From the NCBI GenBank assembly GCA_963204905.1, contig CAUJJN010000382.1, positions 25,798 to 89,797 of the forward strand: a stretch of DNA of 64,000 bases. The letters run 5' to 3'. A program made the translations under genes and the position numbers. A model generated the notes under the pieces. The model ran no database searches. It was not told where the DNA came from and saw only the letters and a program-made list of their open reading frames with translations. Of this stretch, positions 9,482 to 18,489 are shown in pieces. Position 1 is the stretch's first letter; the number at the start of each line of letters is the position of its first letter. The stretch comes from Pseudomonadota bacterium (lineage in GTDB: Bacteria; Pseudomonadota; Alphaproteobacteria; Rhizobiales; Xanthobacteraceae).

Positions 9482-11149
9482 TCAGTTCGCAACCGCGCCT
9501 ATCGGGCGAACACCATTGGACGGGTTGGCCCACTCCCGAAGAATGAATTTTTGAATCTTTCCGCTGGGCGTTCGCGGCATCGCTTCAACGATCTCGAGCC
9601 GCTCGGGCAGATAATTTTTGGTGCAATCACGTTCGAGCAGGAAACGAACCACCTCATCCAGCGTGAGGCTCATCCCCTCGCGAAGAACAACAACCGCACA
9701 GCCGCGTTCGCCGAGCCGCTCGTCGGGATACGGGACGATTGCCACTTCAGCGATCGCGGGATGCTCGAACAGAAGCGCTTCTATTTCGACGACAGGAACA
9801 TTCTCACCACCACGGATGATGACGTCCTTGCTGCGCCCCGTGATGCGGACATAGCCTCGCTCATTGATCCTTGCGAGATCGCCCGTATCGAGCCAGCCGT
9901 CGCTGCTGGTCGCCTCGAATTCGCTGCGCTTCAAATACCCGACAAAGTTTCCGGAGCTTCGAACCTGAAGCCTGCCTTCGACATTGCTTGGAAGGGAATT
10001 CCCATCCTCGTCGACGACGCGGATTTCCGCGCCAGGATTTGGCTTGCCGTCGCTCTCGGCACTGGCCCCGACCGGGTCGTCGACATCCGTTGCGGTGGAT
10101 GCGCCGCACTCGGTCATTCCCCAGATCGACACGATCGCGGCATCCAGCTTTTGCGACGCGCGATAAACAAGAGCGGGCGGAATAGGCGCGCCGCCGGCCA
10201 CAAATATGCGGAAATCCGGAAGATCGACTCCGCGTTTTTCAACCGCTTCCGTCAGATCCAGCAAGAATGGAGTCGACGCCATCGTGAACGTCGTTCGCTC
10301 TGCCGCCATGATCTCGAGTGCCTTCTCGGCGTTCCAAGCATCCTGCAGGACAGAGGTGCCCTGAACGAGTATCGGCATCAGTATTCCGACCAGAAAGCCG
10401 GTTTGATGCGCAAGCGGCGACGGCATGAAGATGACGTCGTCCGAGTTCAATCCCAGTCGCTCAACTCTAGGCCGCACGTCCCCCCAAAGGGTGTTGGACG
10501 TATGCATCACTCCTTTTGGCTCACCTGTCGTTCCTGAGGTGAACAGAATTTGGCAGACGTCATCCGCACCCGGCGGCGAAGGAAATCGATCGCGACGCGG
10601 CGCTTCAGCATTTTCAAGCAGCCAATCAAAGCTATCTTCGCCCGTTCCCCCGGCGAAAAACGTATGCGCGAGATTGGGTAGAGCCTGTTGCAGCTCCGAA
10701 ACCATCTTCCGATATTCGAATTTTCTGAATTCGCTCGGTGCAATCAGTATTTTAGATTCGGCCAACTCCAGCATGAACGAAAGCTCTCGCGAGCGAAAAA
10801 TTGGCATCAGCGGATTCGTCACCGCGCCAACCCGCATCGCTGCAAGATGAGCAGCCGTGAATTCCCACCAGTTCGGGAGCTGAATTGAAATGACATCGCC
10901 GGGCTGGATTCCCAGCTTGAGGAAATTGGCGGCGATGCCTGTCACCCGACGATCGAGCATCTCATAGGTCAGAACTTGCCGGCTTCCTTTCGTCGACTTG
11001 TAGTCGACGACCGCAGGATGATCGGGTCGGTTAGCAACGGCTGCATCGAAATAGTCGAGGATCGTCTCCTCGCGCCAGAGGCCCGCCTGCCGCATCGCTC
11101 GCTTGCGATCCGCTGACAAGGAAAAGGCGTGCCGGAATATCAAGGCCAA
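9482..11149 (-). CDS. AMP-dependent acyl-CoA synthetase (cyclohexanecarboxylate-CoA ligase/AliA-like)
   Basis: AMP-binding motif LFTSGTTGEPKGVMHTSNT, TGDLARINERGYVRITGRSKDVIIRGGENV, C-terminal PRTPSGKIQK. Start may be 11095. Confidence 0.87.
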   Translation of the reverse strand: MALIFRHAFSLSADRKRAMRQAGLWREETILDYFDAAVANRPDHPAVVDYKSTKGSRQVLTYEMLDRRVTGIAANFLKLGIQPGDVISIQLPNWWEFTAAHLAAMRVGAVTNPLMPIFRSRELSFMLELAESKILIAPSEFRKFEYRKMVSELQQALPNLAHTFFAGGTGEDSFDWLLENAEAPRRDRFPSPPGADDVCQILFTSGTTGEPKGVMHTSNTLWGDVRPRVERLGLNSDDVIFMPSPLAHQTGFLVGILMPILVQGTSVLQDAWNAEKALEIMAAERTTFTMASTPFLLDLTEAVEKRGVDLPDFRIFVAGGAPIPPALVYRASQKLDAAIVSIWGMTECGASTATDVDDPVGASAESDGKPNPGAEIRVVDEDGNSLPSNVEGRLQVRSSGNFVGYLKRSEFEATSSDGWLDTGDLARINERGYVRITGRSKDVIIRGGENVPVVEIEALLFEHPAIAEVAIVPYPDERLGERGCAVVVLREGMSLTLDEVVRFLLERDCTKNYLPERLEIVEAMPRTPSGKIQKFILREWANPSNGVRPIGAVAN

Positions 11150-11156
11150 CGCTCCA

Positions 11157-11174
11157 TGAATGATTAATCATTCA
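11157..11174. promoter_or_regulatory. perfect 18-bp palindrome TGAATGATTAATCATTCA, candidate TetR operator (site 1)
   Basis: Sits in the divergent promoter between 9482..11149(-) and 11293..12297(+); same arms and spacer as 16853-16870. Confidence 0.7.
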
Positions 11175-11292
11175 ATGATAACTCTCAAAGACCTCCTGTC
11201 AATGCTGAATGCAGGGGTTTTGGTATGAAAAACCGCGAAAATCTAGCTTATTGACATCTGTTATTGAACAATGATTCTAGTTTCGAATTCAG

Positions 11293-12297
11293 ATGGAGCG
11301 AAATATGCGCGCACTCGTCAGCACCCGCCCCGGAGGGCCAGACACACTCTCAATCGTCGACCTGCCCGCTCCCCCGGTAGGCCACAAGCAAGTTCAGATC
11401 GCCGTGCGCGCCTGCGGAATCAACTATCCGGACACGTTGATCATCGAGGATCGCTATCAATTTAAACCGGCGCGTCCGTTTTCGCCGGGAGGAGAAGTCG
11501 CGGGCGTCATCACGACCGTTGGCCGGGATGTCACGAGCGTGAAGGTCGGCGACCACGTCATCGGAACTTCGATCTGGGGCGGCCTCGCCGAAAAGTTCGT
11601 ATGCGACGAGCATCGCTGCGTACCGATCCCAGACGATATGGCATTTGATGACGCCGCAGCTCTGCTCCTGACGTTCGGCACCTCGTATTATGGCTTGAAG
11701 GATCGCGCTCACCTGCAGGCCAACGAAACGGTGATCGTGCTTGGTGCCGCCGGCGGCATCGGGCTTGCTTCGGTCGCACTGGCAAAAGCAATGGGAGCAC
11801 GCGTCATCGCTGCAGTTTCGACAGAGCAAAAGGCAGAGCTTGCCCGAGACGCGGGCGCCAGCGAGGCAGTCATCTACGGGCGCGACCAGTCCGCGGCCAC
11901 GAACAAAGAATTTACGAATGCCTTGAAAAGCATATCCGGCTCCAACGGAGCCGATGTCATCGTCGACGCCGTTGGCGGCAATTACGCAGAAGCAGCCCTA
12001 CGTGCCATCGGATGGAACGGCCGTTATCTCGTCGTCGGATTTCCTGCTGGCATTCCCTCGATCCCCCTTAATCTTCCCCTGTTGAAGTCCTGCCAGATCA
12101 TCGGCGTTTTCTGGGGAGCGTGGATTGATCGCGAACCCTCGGCGTTTCAGCAAAGTGCCGGTGAACTGATCGACCTTTATCGCGGCGGGAAGATCAAACC
12201 TGTGATATCGGCCAGATATTCGCTTGAGGATGCTGCCATTGCATTCAAGCAATTGAGCGGACGGGGCGCCGTGGGTAAACTTGTCGTCACCCTGTGA
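11293..12297 (+). CDS. NADPH:quinone oxidoreductase / MDR family oxidoreductase
   Basis: MRALVSTRPGGPDTLSIVDLPAPPVGHKQVQIAVRACGINYPDTLI; VLGAAGGIGLASVALAKAMGARVIA Rossmann motif. Confidence 0.9.
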   Translation: MERNMRALVSTRPGGPDTLSIVDLPAPPVGHKQVQIAVRACGINYPDTLIIEDRYQFKPARPFSPGGEVAGVITTVGRDVTSVKVGDHVIGTSIWGGLAEKFVCDEHRCVPIPDDMAFDDAAALLLTFGTSYYGLKDRAHLQANETVIVLGAAGGIGLASVALAKAMGARVIAAVSTEQKAELARDAGASEAVIYGRDQSAATNKEFTNALKSISGSNGADVIVDAVGGNYAEAALRAIGWNGRYLVVGFPAGIPSIPLNLPLLKSCQIIGVFWGAWIDREPSAFQQSAGELIDLYRGGKIKPVISARYSLEDAAIAFKQLSGRGAVGKLVVTL

Positions 12298-12305
12298 CCG
12301 TCCTC

Positions 12306-12980
12306 TTAGGGAATACGGCCCTCTTTCCTTAATTCGGCCAACCGCCGCTCTCCTCGCCCCGTGAGGACGGCCATGAAGAACAGGTTCAAACCACGATTGA
12401 TATACTCGTCGACGGTCATTCGTTTCGCGAAGTGCCAAGCTTTCAGCGCCCAAGCATGGGAAAAGATGACGATCTGATAGACAAACAACTCGACGTCGGT
12501 CTCGGTAAAAAGCCCGGTCGCAATACACTCACGAACGCAATCCGCGATATAACCATTCGTGGTGATTTCCTTCTGCTTGATTATGTCCCTGCGTTCCTTC
12601 CTGAGCGATTTTGTCTCGCGATAGGTTAGAACCGTGACCTCAACGGATGCATTGTTCACCCTGCAAAAGGCCCGGACAGCCGCATAGAACCGCTCAAGCG
12701 GGTCCTCGGTCGTCTTCAGCGCAGCCAGAATATGAGCATCGTACGAGTCCATGATCTCGACGATAGCCAGATAGAGAAGATCTTCCTTGTCGTTGAAATA
12801 TTGGTAGATGGTCCCAATACTGACCTCGGCGCATTCAGCGATGTCGCGAATGGTCGCCGGATGATATCCTCGCTCGCTAAAGACCTTGATGCTGGCAGCT
12901 GTAATCTGCTTTCGACGACGCTCGACCAGGGCAGGATCATCAATCTTGCTCTTTACGCTCGCGCTTTCAGGTTGAACCAT
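12306..12980 (-). CDS. TetR/AcrR family transcriptional regulator
   Basis: RRKQITAASIKVFSERGYHPATIRDIAECAEVSIGTIYQYFNDKEDLLY: TetR HTH. Confidence 0.93.
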   Translation of the reverse strand: MVQPESASVKSKIDDPALVERRRKQITAASIKVFSERGYHPATIRDIAECAEVSIGTIYQYFNDKEDLLYLAIVEIMDSYDAHILAALKTTEDPLERFYAAVRAFCRVNNASVEVTVLTYRETKSLRKERRDIIKQKEITTNGYIADCVRECIATGLFTETDVELFVYQIVIFSHAWALKAWHFAKRMTVDEYINRGLNLFFMAVLTGRGERRLAELRKEGRIP

Positions 12981-13019
12981 AGAGTCGTTCGCCTTCTGGA
13001 TTCGATCGAGCCGGATCGG

Positions 13020-14171
13020 CTACGAGTTAAACATATCCCAACCGCTTGCGTCAGCCGCTTCGTCGAGCAGCGGATAAGGCGCCGCAGTCACTAGCGATCG
13101 AAATCTTCTGTCGAAGGGCATAGGAAGCGCTGTAACGTCTCCGCTGCCGATCGCTACTTTCCTGTCGAATACTTTCCGGGACCGAAAATGCTCTGAATCC
13201 AAAGCTTCGTCAATTGTAGCCACCACGGCCACGCAAACATCATAGTCTCGAAAAATCTCGCTCCACTGTGCGGCTGTCTTTTCCCTGATTTTCGCGGCAA
13301 CCAGAGACTTGGTCTTGACGGGATCGGAGCGATCGTCGCGAGCGTGACCCGGAAGATCGATGCGATCGCAAAAGCTCGCCCAAAATCGATCCTCCACGGG
13401 CGCGACCGACAGGAAGCGATCGTCGACGGTACGATAGATCCCGTATCGCGCTGAGCCACCTGTAGTCATATCCTCGCCCGCTTGGGGTCCAACGCCGGTT
13501 ATCTGTTGCTTGGCAATTGCCGCATACAGAAACGGCAACACGTTCTCGGCCATCGCCACATCGATATAGCATCCCGAGCCACAATGCTGCCGTTGCAGAA
13601 GCGCGAGAAGGATATTCATGATCGCGGGGTAGCTCCCCCCGGCAATATCGGCGATCAATGCGGGTGGCAGGACGGGCGAGCCATCCGCCGACGCAACCAG
13701 AGACAGCATTCCTGTTTCGGCGACATAGTTGAGATCATGAGCGGCGACCCCGCTCAACGGGCCCGTCTGTCCGTATCCGCTTATCGCGCAATAGATCAAT
13801 CGCTTGTTGATCTGAGACAGAACATCGTACGAGAGCCCCAGACGCGCCATCACCCCCGGCCGAAACTGCTCGACCAGAATATCCGCATCGGCAACGAGAT
13901 GTTTGAAATGCTCAATACCCCCGGCCGTTTTCAGATCGAGAACGATGCTTCGCTTCCCGCGATTCAGCAGCGCGAAAATTCCGCTGTCAGGCCCGACTTT
14001 CGGCTCATATTCACGAGCTTCGTCGCCGCCCGGCCGCTCGATCTTCAAGACATGCGCCCCGGCCTCAGCAAGAGCAAGCGTCGCCAATGGACCCGGGACA
14101 AGCGTCGTGAGATCGAGCACCCGTATCCCAGATAACGGTTGAACGACGTTGATTTTCGATCCAGCCAACAT
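13020..14171 (-). CDS. CaiB/BaiF family III CoA-transferase
   Basis: PLSGIRVLDLTTLVPGPLATLALAEAGAHVLKIERPGGDEARE...; LLNRGKRSIVLDLK. Confidence 0.93.
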   Translation of the reverse strand: MLAGSKINVVQPLSGIRVLDLTTLVPGPLATLALAEAGAHVLKIERPGGDEAREYEPKVGPDSGIFALLNRGKRSIVLDLKTAGGIEHFKHLVADADILVEQFRPGVMARLGLSYDVLSQINKRLIYCAISGYGQTGPLSGVAAHDLNYVAETGMLSLVASADGSPVLPPALIADIAGGSYPAIMNILLALLQRQHCGSGCYIDVAMAENVLPFLYAAIAKQQITGVGPQAGEDMTTGGSARYGIYRTVDDRFLSVAPVEDRFWASFCDRIDLPGHARDDRSDPVKTKSLVAAKIREKTAAQWSEIFRDYDVCVAVVATIDEALDSEHFRSRKVFDRKVAIGSGDVTALPMPFDRRFRSLVTAAPYPLLDEAADASGWDMFNS

Positions 14172-14923
14172 CAGTCGACCATCGTCAGACCGCCACTGAC
14201 GCTCAGAACTTGCCCCGTCACGAAATCAGCCTGTGAACTCAGAAAGAACATGACGGCATCGGCGACTTCCTCTGGACGACCCAATCGACGGAAGGGAACG
14301 GCCTTCACAAGCGCTTCCTTGATCCTCTCATTCTGTTGAGCATGGAACATGGGCGTATCCGTCGGGCCGGGACAGACGCAGTTCACGCGAATCTTATATC
14401 GCGCCATCTCGCGTGCGAGAGCTTTGGTAAACGCAATCATTCCGCCTTTTGCGGAGGAGTAGACGACCTCACCCATGCTTCCGACGCGGCCGGCGTCGCT
14501 GGCGATGTTCACAATCGCACCACGCGCTTGCTCCGACATCAATTTCACAACTGCATGCGTGAGCCGCACGGGACCGAGAAGATTGATTTGAACGATGCGA
14601 TCCCAGAGGTCTGCCGGATTTTGAAGAAATGGTTGAATGATCTCCCAACCCGCAGCATTCACAAGCCCATCTACAGCGCCATTCGCCTGCTTGTGGACTG
14701 AGGCCGCAAAGGCTTCGATTGAGGCTGGATTGGCCAGGTCGAGGCGACAAAAATCCACTGAGAGACCCGCAGCGCCTGCTTCCGCCTTGACCCGCGATCC
14801 TCCCTCCTCATTGACATCGCCGATGAGCACGTGGGCTCCACGTTTCGCGGCCAATAGCGCGATCGCCTTCCCGATGCCGGACGCTCCGCCAGTGACGATG
14901 ATGCGCTTGCCGTTGAAATCCAT
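14171..14923 (-). CDS. SDR family oxidoreductase (BadH-like 2-hydroxycyclohexanecarboxyl-CoA dehydrogenase candidate)
   Basis: TGGASGIGKAIA, NAAG, YSSAKGG catalytic motif; BadH-like assignment rests on cluster context. Confidence 0.85.
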   Translation of the reverse strand: MDFNGKRIIVTGGASGIGKAIALLAAKRGAHVLIGDVNEEGGSRVKAEAGAAGLSVDFCRLDLANPASIEAFAASVHKQANGAVDGLVNAAGWEIIQPFLQNPADLWDRIVQINLLGPVRLTHAVVKLMSEQARGAIVNIASDAGRVGSMGEVVYSSAKGGMIAFTKALAREMARYKIRVNCVCPGPTDTPMFHAQQNERIKEALVKAVPFRRLGRPEEVADAVMFFLSSQADFVTGQVLSVSGGLTMVD

Positions 14924-14932
14924 GTCCCTCTC

Positions 14933-15700
14933 CTAACTCATTCGCTTGCGATTCAGGAATTCCATGACTGCTGAGCGCGTCTCTTCGGACTCGAAGAGTT
15001 TGCGGCTTCTTGCCACCTCGATTCCAAAACCAATATCCTGTCTCACCTCGGAGGCGCGTATGCATTCCTTCGCGGCCTTGAGCGCAAGTTGCGGCATGGC
15101 CGCGAGACGCCCAATCAGCTTGGCGGTTTGCGGCGCCAGTTCTTCCGCCGGAAACGACCACTGGGCGATACCCAGACCGACCGCTTCCGCCCCTCGAACA
15201 ACGTCGCCGGTAAAGATGAGGCGCTTTGCAACAGCCTGACCGCAGATTGCGGTCAGACGCTGCGTCCCACCGATTGCGGGTAAAAGTCCAAGACAGACCT
15301 CCGGAAGACCAAGTTTTGCATCATCCGCAACGATGCGGACGTCGCAAGACAACGCCAGCTCGAGTCCCCCGCCAAGCGCGGCGCCAGCGATTTCTGCAAC
15401 GGTCACGCACGATAGACTTTCGATCCTTTGGAATAGGCTTTGATATTGACGCAAGGCCGCGACAAAATCTGATGTCCCCTTGTCTCCGCCCGAGAATCCC
15501 ATCGCGACGGCTTTCAAGTCGGCACCCGCGCTGAAAAACTTCAACGCGCTCTTGATGTGAAGAACGCGCACGCTGCCGCGAGCTTCCACGTCATCGATCA
15601 CCCGGTGGAATCTTGCACACCAATCCAATGCTATTGTGTTGGCCGGAGGCGCGTTGAGCATGGCTAGAGCAACGTCCCCATCGAAGTAAAGATCGATCAT
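14933..15700 (-). CDS. enoyl-CoA hydratase/isomerase family (BadK-like candidate)
   Basis: Crotonase fold: HIKSALKFFSAGADLKA, IAGAALGGGLELALSCDVRIVADDAKLGLPEVCLGLLPAIGGTQRL. Confidence 0.9.
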   Translation of the reverse strand: MIDLYFDGDVALAMLNAPPANTIALDWCARFHRVIDDVEARGSVRVLHIKSALKFFSAGADLKAVAMGFSGGDKGTSDFVAALRQYQSLFQRIESLSCVTVAEIAGAALGGGLELALSCDVRIVADDAKLGLPEVCLGLLPAIGGTQRLTAICGQAVAKRLIFTGDVVRGAEAVGLGIAQWSFPAEELAPQTAKLIGRLAAMPQLALKAAKECIRASEVRQDIGFGIEVARSRKLFESEETRSAVMEFLNRKRMS

Positions 15701-16839
15701 GAAGACAGTGATCCCGTTAGCTCGCGGGCGATAACCATCCGCTGGATATCGTTTGTCCCTTCATAGATTTTGGCCACGCGAACATCCCTGTAGATCCGCT
15801 CGACGTCATAGTCAGCCATGTAACCATTACCGCCCAGCGTCTGCATCGCATCTGAGCAAACCCTCTCCGCCATTTCAGAGGCGAAGAGCTTTGCCATTGA
15901 AACTTCCGCAAGACAGCTAGCCCGCTCGCTTTTGAGACGTGCGGCATAAAAGACGAGCTGCTCGGCAGCAGTGACCGCTGTCACCATGTCTGCAAGACGG
16001 AACGAAACGCCCTGATAGCTTGAGATTTGCCTCCCAAATGCCTGGCGCTCTCGAGAGTACGCGACTGCCAGTTCAAGCGCCTTCCGAGCCATTCCGACAG
16101 ATTGCGCGGCAATTCCGATCCGGCCGCCTTCAAGATTGCTGAGGGCGATGCGATATCCGTCTCCCTCCGCGCCCAACATGGCGGTCGCTTCGACCTCGAC
16201 ATCTTGAAGAAGCAATTCGCAGGTATCCGAGGCGTGCTGACCCATCTTCCGCTCGACACGCGCAACCGTGTAGCCGGGCGCATCGGTCGGAACGATGAAA
16301 GCGCTGATCCCGCGCTTGCCCGCATCGGGGTTGGTTTGCGCGAAGACCAACGCAATGTCCGACGTCGCACCGCCGGTGATAAATTGCTTCGTCCCGTTCA
16401 GAACCCACCCAGCCTGGGTGCGCCGAGCTTTGGTTCTGATGCTTGATGCGTCGGATCCGCTCTGCGGCTCCGTCAAAGCAAACGCAGACATCACCTCTCC
16501 GGTGATCATCGGCGGAAGGTACCGCGCGATCTGAGCTTGGGATCCATAGGTTAGGATGGGCATGCATCCGACAGAATTCTGGCCGCCCATGATGGTCGAA
16601 ACCGCACCGTTGCCGGCGGCGATTTCCATCATCGCTGCCGCGTAGGCAACGTAATCGACACCGATCCCACCGAATTCGCTCGGCACGGTCATACCGAACA
16701 ACCCGAGCGCGCCCATCTGCCTGAAGACGTCCCTCGGGATACGACCGTTCTCTTCCCAGGCCTTCGACTGCGGCCAAAGCACATCCTGCGAGAACCGCCG
16801 ACAAGTTTCCTTAATATGTTGAAATTCCATGGAAAGCAT
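15697..16839 (-). CDS. acyl-CoA dehydrogenase (AliB-like candidate)
   Basis: FALTEPQSGSDASSIRTKA, ERIYRDVRVAKIYEGTNDIQRMVIAREL; start trimmed because a putative operator overlaps the longer ORF start. Confidence 0.9.
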   Translation of the reverse strand: MLSMEFQHIKETCRRFSQDVLWPQSKAWEENGRIPRDVFRQMGALGLFGMTVPSEFGGIGVDYVAYAAAMMEIAAGNGAVSTIMGGQNSVGCMPILTYGSQAQIARYLPPMITGEVMSAFALTEPQSGSDASSIRTKARRTQAGWVLNGTKQFITGGATSDIALVFAQTNPDAGKRGISAFIVPTDAPGYTVARVERKMGQHASDTCELLLQDVEVEATAMLGAEGDGYRIALSNLEGGRIGIAAQSVGMARKALELAVAYSRERQAFGRQISSYQGVSFRLADMVTAVTAAEQLVFYAARLKSERASCLAEVSMAKLFASEMAERVCSDAMQTLGGNGYMADYDVERIYRDVRVAKIYEGTNDIQRMVIARELTGSLSS

Positions 16840-16852
16840 GAATGGTCGCCAT

Positions 16853-16870
16853 TGAATGAGCATTCATTCA
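16853..16870. promoter_or_regulatory. TGAATGAGCATTCATTCA, candidate TetR operator (site 2)
   Basis: TGAATGA-N4-TCATTCA, identical arms and spacing to 11157-11174; just upstream of the acyl-CoA dehydrogenase gene. Confidence 0.65.
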
Positions 16871-17279
16871 GTAACGATATGCAATTTCTCTGTCAAGCGT
16901 TGAGTCTATCGGTCCGCTGGCATGGTTCTCTCTGCCAAGGCTCACACAGAGCATCGACTTCGTGCTCAACGATAATTTTCCCAATACCGGCGCTCGACCT
17001 TGTGAAGCCGCTGCCCTGCGTATTCACCCGCGTGGTACTGACCGACGACGTGGGCAAGGCATTGAACGTGACCTGCATGGAGTTGGCCGAGGCCGACTCC
17101 TTCGAATGAATCGGAACCGTCACGATCGTCGGTCAGTTCCATAGCTTAACCGGGCAAAAGCGACTGCCGCCTCGAATCGGTGGTCCCCGGCATCGCCCCG
17201 GCGCGCTGCTCTTTGGTCCCGTATGGGGCCAGCGCATTCAGCCTTTTCCGATGCAAGCAAATCGACAGGCTGACTTGCG

Positions 17280-17314
17280 GGACAACTTGGCCGCTGGTTT
17301 TTGACATATTGTCC
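17280..17314 (+). promoter_or_regulatory. Paired upstream activator sites, set A
   Basis: GGACAACTTGGCC (17280-17292) and TGACATATTGTCC (17302-17314), starts 22 bp apart. Confidence 0.7.
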
Positions 17315-17366
17315 GCCCACGCCAAACGACACAGCCTAAATTCTTGATTTATCTAGGTTCGCATAT

Positions 17367-17381
17367 TGGCACGTCTGTTGC
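17367..17381 (+). promoter_or_regulatory. sigma-54 -24/-12 promoter for csbD-like gene (set A)
   Basis: TGGCACGTCTGTTGC; GG-N10-GC spacing exact; 65 bp from second palindrome start. Confidence 0.85.
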
Positions 17382-17463
17382 GTTTGCTTGATGCGATGCG
17401 CGCCGACGCGTGGCACCCGGCACCGCGTCTGTGACGATCAGGCGAGACAACAAGGAGACGAAA

Positions 17464-17670
17464 ATGAACTGGGATCGCATCGAGGGAAATTGGAAAGCCG
17501 CAAAAGGCGCACTCAAGGCAACATGGGGAAAGCTGACCGACAACGATCTCGACGTCATCAATGGCGACAGGGAGCGGTTGGAAGGCAAGCTTCAAGATCT
17601 CTATGGCATTGACAAGGCTCAGGTCCGCAAGGAAGTCGACAAGTGGGCCAAAGAGGCGAACTGGGACTGA
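17464..17670 (+). CDS. CsbD family stress protein
   Basis: MNWDRIEGNWKAAKGALKATWGKLTDNDLDVINGDRERLEGKLQDLYGIDKAQVRKEVDKW: CsbD signature. Confidence 0.92.
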   Translation: MNWDRIEGNWKAAKGALKATWGKLTDNDLDVINGDRERLEGKLQDLYGIDKAQVRKEVDKWAKEANWD

Positions 17671-17867
17671 ATTCAAGTTTTCCAAACAGCTCCGGCAGTA
17701 GCGGGGCATTCCGTTTTCAATACACCATAAACTCAACATGGGTTCAGCGCTGGCGCATCACTTGGAACGAACGCGATCACCGCCCACGTGATGAAGTATG
17801 TGGAACAAGTGCTTCGCGCCAAGCTGAACCTGGATTTATTGAATCTGAACAAGATATGAGGATCTAA

Positions 17868-18077
17868 ATGTCGAAAGATCACGACGAAGCTTCGCACGGC
17901 TCACAAGACGCGCGCCGTCATAAACTCGACCATCAAGTACGAAACGAGTGGCTTGACAGAGACACTGGCCTCCAGCAGGCGTGGCAGACATCGGGCATGA
18001 CGCGCGATGATTTTATCCGGCACAACGAAGGCATGATCGACAAGGTTATTTCCGCGAATCTTGACCGGGATCGGTAA
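17868..18077 (+). CDS. small hypothetical protein (69 aa)
   Basis: MSKDHDEASHGSQDARRHKLDHQVRNEWLDRDTG...; highly charged, same strand as neighbours. Confidence 0.5.
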   Translation: MSKDHDEASHGSQDARRHKLDHQVRNEWLDRDTGLQQAWQTSGMTRDDFIRHNEGMIDKVISANLDRDR

Positions 18078-18489
18078 TACCTGTCGCTAATTCCTCTGCT
18101 GCGCGCGGCGTGCCGGGGAGGATCGCCGAAACGATCGACAAGGCCGCTTCGTCTCGCGACGCGCTCCAGCGCTAAAGCTGCTCCGCCCGGTGCGAGTCGC
18201 GCCGGGCGTCGCGGTGCTGATGAAAGACAGTCACGGCTATCGCCTCTGCGGCTGGATGAAAGGCTGCGTGACGTTGTGGGCGGCAAGGTCGCGGTTGCAG
18301 CGTACCACTGACCGGCCCTGGAGCTCCGCCGCGGTCGCGCGTACAAAAGCCGGCGGTCGGGACACTCAGCCACCTCACCACCGCTTTGCGCGAAAATCCG
18401 CCGATACCCAATACAATATGGAATTCTGGAATTGTTCTGCCAGAGTGTCTAAGAATTTCAGATACCTGAGGCGAGAGGTCTCCCGAAAC

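Noticed and set aside
17751-17765. TGGCGCATCACTTGG, a near sigma-54 promoter before the 69-aa ORF at 17868
   Set aside because: -12 element is GG rather than GC and there is no GGACANNTTGTCC pair at the expected distance.
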